NCBI GenBank assembly: GCA_946406115.1
Contig: OX291541.1
Location: 19,251,908 to 19,315,907, forward strand
DNA: 64,000 nt
From: Apoda limacodes
Lineage: Eukaryota; Arthropoda; Insecta; Lepidoptera; Limacodidae
Direction: 5' to 3'
Under the pieces are notes generated by a model. That model made no database searches, was not told where the DNA came from, and was given only the letters and a program-made list of their open reading frames with translations. Shown here piece after piece: positions 44,201 through 56,200 of the stretch (position 1 is its first letter; the number at the start of each line of letters is the position of its first letter). The position numbers and the translations under genes were made by a program.

Positions 44201-47200
44201 AAAAGCTCAAATTTAATTTCAAAGAAAAGCGTAATTTATTTTCTTTTGTGCTATTATGGTAGTTTTTCAAGAGCTTTGCCATTTCTTTTTATGAGATAAT
44301 ATTTTTTACCAACCAGCGCAACCAGTCTGTATATGTAGCAGTCCTTCTTCTGCCCGAACCGATAGACTCGGAAGATGCTCTGGATGTCGTGAGCTGGGTT
44401 CCACGAAGTGTCCAGGATGATGACGCGGTTGGCTGCAGTCATGTTCAGACCGAGAGAACCGGCGCGCGTCGATATCAGGAATAATCTGCGTACACGCGTC
44501 AGTATTTAAGGATCAATAAGTTTATATTTTTACACTGAGAAAATTAAAGTAACCGCTATGTGCATTTACATGCATTAACTTAAGTATTCCGTAGTATAAG
44601 GACTTACAACGCATATCTTAAAAGTAGTTTGGGAACAGTTTTTTGAGACTAGATAAAGCTGACACAGACACACATTATATTTATATGGAAAAGGCCACAG
44701 GTAAAAGTAAACCTTATACCCTCGTTATAAGGTTTATTTTAAATTAATTGCAGATTTAGTTTACAAATAAAAAGCTAACAATAGGTTTTTTACGTTTAAA
44801 GTACACTTTTGATCTTTTTTGTCTGGAATATTTCAGATCACCTCCGCTCTTGTTTGTAAATATCATAGGCACCGCAAGTCACCGGTGAACCATTTTGATT
44901 CCAACTGCGTTAAGAAAACCTTCGAGAAGGGGATACACCTGAATACGACTGCAGCAATGTTTACACATTAAATGAAGTTTAGCTTACGGTTGAGGGTTTG
45001 TCTTTTGGTGTACAATGAAGTTTATATCAAAAGGCCAATTTTGTTACCCTAATACGTAACAATATAAAACTGTTGGGGCTAACACAAACCAGCTTTAACA
45101 CAGTACACATATTGCAAATTTGGTCGCCTCTACCTAAAATCGAACTCCGTTCCTTCAACTCGGCAGTTCATCGTAAGCTAACTGCACCACAACAGTTATC
45201 AAAAACTATCTAAGCGACCCAAATTATAATAAGAGCTGGCACGTATAACACAATGAAGAAAACGCCTGTGTCGTGACTATGTAAGGCACTTCTCACACTC
45301 ACATCCGTGTACTATCTCAGAGACATGTATATCTAAAATCGTGAGTCATTCAGTGCAAGCTAATTTGTGCCTTACGCGCATAAGACAACCACATAGCACG
45401 ATGAAATCATATCACGTGGCAGGCGCGCCCGCGCTATTAGGGTTGTGACTGTACGCGAGCTGCCTACTATGCGAGCTTAGTGCATTACTTCGAAAACACG
45501 TCTCGACATGGCGAGCGCGCGCCATCTACCTACTGCATTCCCAGTGGCGTGGCGCCTGATACCAATCCTAGGCGTGCTTGGAAGACTTTTTAACTAGTTT
45601 GCAAAGCAGTGGTAGATGTGACAATTTTTTTTCAAATAACAATATTTATTACGAAAACTAGGTTTGCCGTATCCAAGGGCTTACTGCAACACAAAATATT
45701 AAAACAACATTCTATAACAGAATTTCAACATTTTTAATGTCAATTCTCACTTAGTCTTAATGTTATTTTCAGCGTTGAACTCTCGGCACCACTTTTGTCG
45801 CACCTCGGCCGGTACTGAGCCATCTAGCCGGTAGTACTCTTGGCCAAGACTCCAGTTGTTTATCTTCTTTAGGAAATATTCTAGCGCGTCCATTGTGAAG
45901 AGCGACGTCGAGAATATTAAACTGAAAAATACGGTAACCATCAAAGTAAAAATCTACGCCGAAAAACAATTGATACACATTGGTAGTTTATCTTGTTTTT
46001 TCACACTTTAAAAACTACAAAATAGTACAACAGTAATAGTACAAATGTTTGATAGGCCCTATCCATAAAAAAAGAATTTTAGATGTTGTCTCGGCCGTTT
46101 TACTTCCCACTACAGGTGACAGGACTCTCCTTGGAGAAGGAGGAGAACTCAATATATTTTATTCTTATTAAATTTTTTTTTTTTTTTTTTTTTTTATACC
46201 ACTAGGGTGGCAAACAAGCTTACGGCCCGCCTGATGGTAAGCGGTCACCGTAGCCTATGGACGCTTGCAACACCAGGGGTATCACTTGCGCGTTGCCGAC
46301 CCTTCAGAAATCTAATAACTTCTTTCTTGAAGAACTCCATACTGTAGTCCTTGCAGAAAACCTTGGCAGGGAGCTCATTCCACAACTTAAGCGTTCGCGG
46401 GAGGAAGTTTCTCTGAAACCGCACTGTACGCGACCATTTAGGTTCTAAAGTGTGAGAATGAATTCCCTGCCGATGGCGAGCGGTGCGATGGTAGAAAGTA
46501 GCCGTGGGCATCATTTCGAACAATTCCTCAGAACACAACCCATTGTACAAGCGGTAGAACACACACAGTGAGGCAAAGTCTCTCCTCAGACTTAAGGGCT
46601 CGATACCGCAAGTGAGTTTGGAATCGTCGACAATTCTCACAGCCCGTCGTTGAACCGAGTCAAAAGGGCCAAGCTGGTATCCGGGTGCACCTGCCCAGAG
46701 ATGGCAGCAGTACTCCATATGGGGCCGAACTTGCGACTTGTAGAGTAACAACCTTTGCCCCGACGTGAAGTACTGCTTCGCTCTGTTGAGTACACCAAGT
46801 TTTTTGGACGCCAGCTTCACCTTATCTTGTAAATGATCTCGGAACTGAACGTCGCTGGAGATGTCGACACCAAGGATCCCAATGCTCTTGGAGATGGAGA
46901 GGGGAGTGTTCTGGAATTGTGGGACCACAGTGAATGGAGTTTTCTTAGCGGTGAACGCGCACACTTGTGTCTTTGTAGGGTTGAATCGGACCAAGTTTAC
47001 CCGTCCCCAGTCAGAGACCTGGGACAGTGTGGTCTCGATTTGAGACACAAGTTCTCCGCGGTATTCCTCCACAACGGAACGAGGGATGTTTGCACGACCC
47101 GTGTAAAAAGCGTCTCCAGTACTGTCATCTGCATAGCAATGTATGTTGTTGATGTCCAACATGTCATTGATATGCAGTAGAAACAGCGTAGGAGACAGCA

Positions 47201-50200
47201 CAGAGCCTTGCGGGACACCAGCATTAATGTCCATGCTATCAGAGCAACTACCGTCAACTACGGTTCGTATGCGTCTGCCGGACAAAAAGCTAGCCACCCA
47301 TTTGCACAAACCCTCGGGCACTCCGTAAGATGGCAACTTCGATAGAAGACCGCGGTGCCAGACCCGATCGAACGCCTTCGCTATGTCCAGGCTACATGCC
47401 AATGCCTCCCCCTGACTCTCAATGGCTAGTGCCCATCGGTGTGTGAGATACACTAGAAGGTCACCAGTCGAGCGACCGTGGCTAAAGCCATATTGACGGT
47501 CACTGACCAGATCGTGTACTTCTAGGTATCTTAGAAGCTGTGTGTTGATCACACGCTCCATCACCTTAGAGAGGAGAGAGGTAATAGCGATAGGCCTGTA
47601 ATTCGATGGATCTGATCTATCGCCCTTTTTGGGCACCGGGTGCACATTCGCAGTCTTCCATGAAGTCGGAAATTGCCTAGTGTGGTAGGCAACGCGAAGA
47701 GGCGCGTGAGTACAGGACATAACTCAGGAGCACACTGCTTAAGCACCACTGCTGGTATACCGTCTGGCCCACTCGACTTATGAACGTCTAGAGAAAGCAA
47801 CGCCCGCCTGACCTCCCGCTGCGTTATGGAGATTTCCGGCATGGTCTTACCGCACCACGGTATAGTAGGTGGTACAGCGCCTTCATCGTTCATATTCGAG
47901 TTCGAGGCAAAGAGACTGCCCAGTAGATCGGCTTTCTCTTTAGCACTATGGGCCAAGTCACCATCGGTCTTTCGCAGTGGTGGTAACGACGACTGGCAGA
48001 AGTTCCCTTCGGCAGCTTTGGCAAGCGACCAGAAAGCACGACTCCCAGAAGGATAGCTCGCAAGTCGCCCACCTATTTTGCCGATGAATTGGATATATAT
48101 AGCATATATAGTCTGGATATTTGAGATTGGTCACTGAGTCCGGCTTCGTTAGTCTTCGAAGACTGTTTATAATTCTTTTAGATATTTTAATTGGCATTTA
48201 CAGCTTTTGAAAACATGGCACAGTAAACAAAATAAAAATAAATTTTTATATGACTTTTTTTCATCCCATTCCATCCTGTATGTATTTTTGCTTTAAATCA
48301 GTTCTGTTACTAACACTTTGTCTCCGAGCGCGACGCACTCGTCAAGGATGCGGAACACTGCCACGAACTTGTTAGAGCTCTCGATAGAATCTAACATGTT
48401 CCCCCCGTCTAAATACTGCAGCCACCACACCTCCGTGTCTCCTGGTTTAACGTCTTCTGACGCCGCCAGGTCCTCGCGTGCTAGGTCGTCTTCCAACTTC
48501 TCCTCTGTACAAACAGATGCTCTCATACTATATCAAGAATAATTGTAGTTTTGTTTTAAACAGTTATGTATAGCGCAACAAACTTTTCTGACCTGGTGGT
48601 CAAAAATTATAACTACAGTCGCAATATTGAACTGGCGTGAACTTACAACTACACTCGCGACAACACCTAAGGTCAGACAGTTTGTTGCACTATACTATAT
48701 AAACTAACTCTTTTCTTTATTTATTTTGGGATTACACAGTGGAGGCCTACGTTAAACAGTGGTATTATGATGATCTTAGCGACAGCACACCCATCATTAT
48801 ACCACTCTACAAAAAACACAACACTTTTTTTTTTTGGTTTCTTACAATGTGTTAGAAATAATATGATTGTTACATTTTTCTTTCAGGAAATGAATTTGTT
48901 TTTTTTTTAATTTTAAGAAATGAAAACTTTTAGTTTGCCCCACAATTTGTACAAATATTAGGTATTTTCTTATTTTTCCGAAATGCTTAACTCTCAGTTT
49001 TACAGTTTGTGTTAATTTATTAAATGTAATTAATACACTACACCAATCTAATAAATTATATCTGAAGAAGATCTGCGAAGTTGTGAATATATTATTCATT
49101 AACATATCATAAACATCTTACCAGTAGGGAGAAGTGGGGTTAGTCCCGACTAACCTTAGCACAGAGAGAAATGTTTTTAAGTCACTTTTCCTAGGTACAT
49201 TAAAAGTGGTACAGCAAGACCAAAATTGTGTCATTTAATCACTTAAGACAAAAATATAAAAAAAAAACCATGTAAATCTACACAAAAAGAAAGAAATACA
49301 TCAAACATTTACCAATGTAAAGAGGTATTTTAGTAATAGGAAGATAGAAAAACCTTTAATTTTTGCAACTTCATCTCGATCCTTCATTTGGAAATGATGC
49401 AGCACCTGTGGATGCGACCAAATCTTCTGCAGTATGTGAAAGTCTTTCAATATGCTTTGTTTACTCTTGTTTGCATACTTCTGTAGGTAGTGCTTGTATA
49501 AGACCGATTGGCATTTGGTTAATGATATAAAAACTGTATATTCGTGTTTCTTTGGCAAGTATGGGTACAGTACTGAGGCTTCTTGGCGCTGCAGACATCC
49601 TTCTAGCACCTTGTGTAGGATGTGTGTTCGAGTTTTCATTAACTTTATGTCTTGTTCTTGTGAGTCTCTGTGCTGCCCATTCATTATGGGATTCTCGAAC
49701 CTGTATTGGAAAAGTGGTTTTGTTGACCGACATAATGTACATTACGCGCTTAATGTCGATAATCAAACTAAAGAGAATGAGCCAAGATTTGTAGTGTGTC
49801 ATACAGAATTTATGTCTTTTTAACTTAGCTGGATTATGACATTGAACGCATTGAAGCAGTGAACTAAACGTACCTTAAATAAATATAAAAATAAGGAACA
49901 CAGATATATTATTTCAACTAAAAAACAATAGCCACTCTATATACGATTGAACAAGGTTGAAGTCTTTAAGTGGCACATATCACATGCCTTTAGAAATAAT
50001 ACAAAACTAGCCTAAAATATTAAACAAAAGTAAGGGAAAAGATTTGTACAGGGTACATAGTAAGATTTGAGAGTAAGAGAGTAAGATCCTTGCAAAATGT
50101 GTATCTAAATGTCAATATTTTGATACACATTTTGCAAGGATTGCTTGCACTAAGTTCAATATACATATACCCTTCAAAATATTAACTGGAACTTTTACAA

Positions 50201-53200
50201 ACTTATTAAGTTGTTTCTTTTTACAATCAAATACATTTCCCTTTAATTTAAAAATAATGTGATAGTGCTCAATAATCACAATCATTTTATACAACATGGT
50301 ACTACTCCCATCCCAAGACGCGATTATGATTTTTTCTAGTCCAAAATGGCCATTGTTCTTTGAACTTAGGTGATTGAACTGTTCCTGGCGGACTGCAGTC
50401 TAACCACTTTAAATGAGGTAAAGAATTCCCTTTACAGTTTTCGTAACAATATTCTAATTTTTATTTTACACGTTAAAAATTATAATAAAATTTACAAGAT
50501 ATTATCTAAAACACTACTGTTCATTAGTTATAATGTAGGACATTGTGCATCAATCAGAAATATAACCTGGCTCATAAAAATACAATTTCAACATTATTTG
50601 TGTTTTCTAGAGCTGATGCATAAATATTCATAACGCCATCACAGTGCAATCAGGCTGTTATATGGTCAATGGATTATTTTTTTTAATACCAATGAGATGG
50701 CAAATAAGCATACGGTCCGCCTGATGGTAAGCGGTCACCGTAGCATATAGACGCTATTTCACCAATATCTTTAATATTGTGTTGGAATGATACAACCTTC
50801 AAGAAATACTTCTTTATTACATATTTAAAATATTAAAACTGTAAAATTACCTGTTCGAATACTCCGCATAAGTCCCAAGTAAGTTCGGTTTTACAAAGTT
50901 AACCATACAGTAGTATTCTCTCAGATTGTTCTGCATGGGTGTTCCAGTCAGCACAATTCTCCGTTTAGTCACCACCCTACTCATGGCGACCGCTAGAACG
51001 GAGCAGTCGTTCTTCAACAAATGGCCTTCGTCACAGATTATAATGTCCGGGCCCGGGTCCAACAAAGCGGTTCTGATTTTGTTTATTATTGGCTGCTTCA
51101 CTCTGTCTAAGACAGGATCTAGAGTCGACAAACTTCGGAACAGTTCGTAGCCTATTATAAATATTCCACCCCCTTTGTACCAATCTTCTAATTGATATGC
51201 TCGTTCGTAAGTTTTCTTCAATTTTGATAGTTCAAAAACCTGTTAAAGATTACATTTATTATATTTTGTCTACAATAGTAGCCATGTGTTATGTTATAAT
51301 GGATCAAGATATATTAAGCTAGTGGTCGACCGTTTCAAGGTTGCCGCTACGTCACTCACCACTACTACGTACCGTCCCTTTAACACACCAGGCTCGAGTA
51401 AGAGTGTATACTGACATAAAAGCAGACGAGGGGCACGGTAGGTTTGAAGACTAGGTTACTGCATTACACCAAACAACAATATCTTTGCACTTTCTGAATT
51501 CCTGTCAAGACTTCTTATAAAACGATGTATTAAATTTAAATTGTCAACCCTTTAGTTTCATTTTTGATACTATTACATTACAGATAATGCTATTTAATAT
51601 ATAATTATAAAAAAATAAGTACACTTGTTCCATTCATAAGTATTTAAACACTAATTTTCGTTGTTCTTGCATCTTGTATATATTTTCCTTGCTGTAGTGA
51701 CATGAAAAAATGTGTGTTTCACACGGTTGAAATTTTTTTGGGTTTCGTGCCTTAGAATCCTACAATTTGCTCAGGATTCAATTTTTGAATCCTTCGCTTG
51801 CTCGGTATTCAATATAGGCACTCACGCCAAAAAGCAACTTTCCAGCCTTGCATAACAAATAACTATTAGCGTTTTAAAATGTTATAGATAGCCTATATAT
51901 TCATTTATAGGCGGTAATCAAAGGCGTGTAGACAGATAAATCGTAAGGTGCGGTAGGTGGCGAGCCTGGGGCCCATTCTAAAGCTGTTTAGCTAGCCACT
52001 CGTAAATATCTAGACGTTGTCGGATTTTTTTTTTACCATCAAACGCGATGACCGCATGAATTAAATAAATGATTGCTGACATAATTATATGATTTAAATG
52101 AATAACATAACGAAATTTTACTCTGAATAATTCTAATAACCTACCTGCAGTTTCCTTTTCACTTTTGCTTGCTTGAAAGTAAAGTAAATTTTACATAAAT
52201 AGATATTATTTTGCTGTATGAATTTTAGGAATTGATTAAGGGGTTTTTATAACGTACAAGTTACCTTTATTTGATTAGTGACAGGCCCGATCCATTTGTG
52301 TATCTCGTCAACCCAGTTTAGTACCGTGGATAGAGGGCAGCACACTAATACGCGTTGCATACCAACTCGTGGATGGGTCAAAACCTAGAACACAAAGCGC
52401 AATTTTGATAATATCTAAACAAATATTTATTGCATTCATTATGTATATTTATTCAATTTCATTTATATGTTGTTATTTTTTATAGGAATTATATTTCAAT
52501 ATATTCAATAAATATTCACAATGTAAATAAGTTTTTAAATGAATTAATTAATTGAATTGAATCGTAATTTCTGAATGTAACGAAGGGAAAAAAAAAAAAA
52601 AGGCTTTATTTATTGGAAAATGTATATTATGAAATACATAGTTTTAGGCCTTAAACAATGAAGACTATGTTAAACAATTTAAACTTCCAATTCGCTTGAG
52701 GAGTCACTGTCATCTTCACTAACGTGTATAATCGTAGTATTGTCAATCATAGTATCTATACGGATATCGCGGTCAAAGTCATCAAATATAATCGTTTTAG
52801 TTTTTTCAACCACCTTCATCTAGTCATCTCTTGTGACTTTTTCGCATGCTTCTTTTTAACTTTAAACTGATATTATGACACTAATTTTCTTATGTTATGT
52901 ACATTATATATTATAAAATTATAACGTTTTTTATTATATTATACCGACAGATTATATTAAGATTACAATTGCCTCGTTATTTTGTCACATCACTGTAAAA
53001 ACAAACAGTTGACATAACCTTGAAACAGCACAGTTTGTCGTGGTTTTTCATACGTTGTTTAAAATGTAAAAAAGCTGTTGTTTTTATATTTGTTAATTAA
53101 GTAATTGTAATAAATTTAGCCCAAAATTAATACATTTATTGTAAGTTGGCATAATTATTCGTTTTAATGTTATCACTCGTTAATAAGGTAAATAAAAGAT

Positions 53201-56200
53201 ATTTAAAAAAATTCCGTAAATTGTACGCCACTTCAAAGTTACATCGCCCAGCCGATCACGATCTCTCAGGAACGCATTCTTTGAGCGGCCGGACTGTAAT
53301 TTACTAATTAATTAATCTTAGAGTCGGTTCGGGTACACATTAAAAGTAAAAAATTGAAAAATATTTATTAGGAAAATAGTAAATATTTAAAGACATACCG
53401 TATGTAAGAGAGCTAAAACTTGCAATGTTTTCCCGAGCCCCATACAGTGCGCAAGTATACAGCCCCCGCCCGGGTGCCCTGACTCCACAACTGCAAGGCT
53501 TTCGAAACAAGCATCCCACATAAACTTCACACCTTCGTACTGGAAATATAACCAAAGACAGTCATAGTTTAAACCATTCATATAAATTACAATAACAATT
53601 TTATTTAGTAAATTTATTACCTGATGAGCCTTCATAACTTTGGTGAAAAATGGGTGAATGGTGACGACGGGCCGCATTTCATTGAAGTCGTACTCCAAAC
53701 ATACTTCATCGTTAATGACTAGAACATTCACACCCTCTTCACAGCCCAGGACTTCTATCTACAAATATTATATATTACATTGAATAATCTTAATATATAT
53801 AAATCTCGTGTCACAATGTTTGTCCTCAATGGACTCCTAAACTACTGAACCGATTTTGATCAAACTTCGTAAATATCTGTTATTTGATCCAACTTAAAAG
53901 ATAGGATAGTTTTTATCTCGATATGTCAAGTGCGAGCCGGACTCGGGCACTATAGGTAAAAACCAACTTTCGCCGGGTACAGAGGGACGGCAGCGGAACA
54001 ACGTTCGCCGGGACAGCTAGTATCCTATAAATATTATAAACTAGCTGACCCGGTTAACGTTGTTTCTCTTTTTTAACACAACTGCCGTACCAACCTATTG
54101 TAAAAGGGTTTTACTAATTCAGAAACCTTCCCCGGGGTGTGCACAACAATTTACCAAATTTCAATACAATCGGTTAACCCTTAGTAAACGAGTCCGACTC
54201 GCACTTGACCAGTTTTTTCTTTTTTCAGAAACCTTACCTGGCGTGTGCACAACAACTTACCAAAATTTCATTACAATCGGTTTAGCCTTGGCAAAGGCGA
54301 CTCATACTTGACCCTTTTTTCTTATATATAAACCTGTAACAACCCCGAACACAACAAAAAAAAAAGAATTATCCAAAACGGTCCAGCTGGTCTCGAGTTT
54401 TGTGAGACTAACAAATGTCATTTGATTTTTATATATATTTAGATGGGAAAGTTTGTCTGTCTGTCTGTTACTTCATAAGTCACTCATACTTGGACCGATT
54501 TTAATAAAATGGTAGGGATAGCTTTACTCCCGGGGAAGGACATAGGACAGTTTATCCCGAAATTCAGAAGTTCCCGCGGGAATAACTATAACCGAGCTTA
54601 AACGAACTGTAGCTTGCTATAGCAAACTTCATTAGTATAATTAATAAATTGACGTAAAAATCCCACGCCGATAACTAAATTTAGGACGAGTAGAGTCGCT
54701 GGAAAAATTCATCAATTACCAGCTATCCCATTAATATTATAAATGCAAAAGTTTGGATGTTTGGTTGTTTGCTACTCAGTCACGCTTCAGCCACTAGATG
54801 GATCGGGATAAAAATTGGCATACACATAGGTTAGGTCCCAGAAAAGGACATAGGCTATTTTTCATCCCCGACAAAATTCAAAAGTCCGTACAGGAGTAAC
54901 TTTTACCGAATTTCACGAACGAACCATAGCTGCAGCTATAGCTTGCTATAGCAACCTTCTTTAATATATTCAAGGAGTTGCCGTGAGAATCCCACGACGA
55001 TTATAAGAGCAGTCTCCGTAAGGGTAAGAGGCACAAGGAGACAAATTATATCCCTTGGTTGTGAAGACGGAGCCGGAATCCTTTGAAGAAGGCACTGGAG
55101 CATCAATTTAGACATATATAACTATGTATTTATCTTATCTTATGTCTGATTACTTTCATGTTTAATATTAACTAAAAATTATAGATAAAAAAAATAATTG
55201 CGAAATTATATAATTTATGAAGAGTAAATGATAAATAAAGATTAATACTTTAATAATGAGTTATGAAAGTGTAATATACTTATAATTACTTATAAATAAA
55301 TAATATTCAGGAAGATGGCAGTTCATATTTTAATAGATGTCATGCATAAACTGACCATACGTCCCGTTTTGAACAGGACTGTTCCTTTTCTCAGTTACCT
55401 GTCCCGTTGTCCCAAAACAAACGCATAAAAGTCCCGTTTTCGCGAGTGTTGCCAGACCGACGTTCGGCGATGCATATAGTTTTTTAATTATTTTTAGACC
55501 CTACACCCTAATATCCCAAAACAGCAAAATTTTGTTCTAGATTGAAGAAGTGGTACATACTACAAATCACAGAAAAATACAGAGGTTAGGGAAAGAACTT
55601 ATTTAAAAAAAAATTGTACAGAATTTTGAAAAAAAGTTCATAAATTAAGAAAATAATTCTTAAATAATCACAAAACAGTGAGATTTTGATTTTTTGTCAG
55701 GGAACCCAATTATTTTTTCAATTCATTAATTAGGTATTGTTTCATATTAAAATAAAAATTGGGCTGGAATTTCTATACAAAGGATTTTTTTTTATTAATT
55801 AAAAACATGAAAAAACTAGCCAAAAACGTACGTGCTCTACGAGTAAGCGCCATAAAATATTTTATACTTGACTTGCTCAACTGGCGTCTATTATAACAAA
55901 TTGTGAACACAAATAACTAACATTTTCTAAATAATAACTTATAACTTACTTATTGACATAAATAAACCGATGTCCCGTTTTGAGTTAAAAAATAAATGGT
56001 CAGTTTAGTCATGCAGAAACCGAATATCGCCGGATTTACTGTTGAAAGTGAAGTTATGAGAAATAGAAAGAGCACTATAAACATCTTACCAGTTGACTTT
56101 GCCGTACAGCTAATCTGCGTTTCCTTTCGAACTCTTCCATATTTGCTACCACAGTACTTCTCGCTAACGACTTCTTGTCTATAACCTAAAACAAAATTAA

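Larger units (their letters stand above)
53759..56089. other. ATRX intron w7-w8
   Basis: Largely repeats: a mixed repeat patch (53790-54020), fragments of the 'aagtgcgagtc' family (about 53930 and 54190), two related retroelement-tail-like segments (54430-54720, 54725-55015) and the 661-bp hAT-type MITE (55347-56007). 55016-55338 is unrecognised. Confidence 0.6.

Noticed and set aside
45125..45195. tRNA-like segment on the - strand
   Set aside because: Box-like words are present but I could not form acceptor and anticodon stems; kept only as a remark in the intron entry.
45769..45978. Alternative - strand frame over exon w14
   Set aside because: Wrong frame of a helicase exon; the neighbouring frame reads 'YYRLDGS' and matches ATRX.
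43816..53758. ARIP4/RAD54L2 instead of ATRX for the helicase
   Set aside because: Both share DEGH, but '[10 protein letters not shown]', 'NPIMNGQ', '[10 protein letters not shown]', '[10 protein letters not shown]' and 'HEHDSLL' fit ATRX/XNP better.
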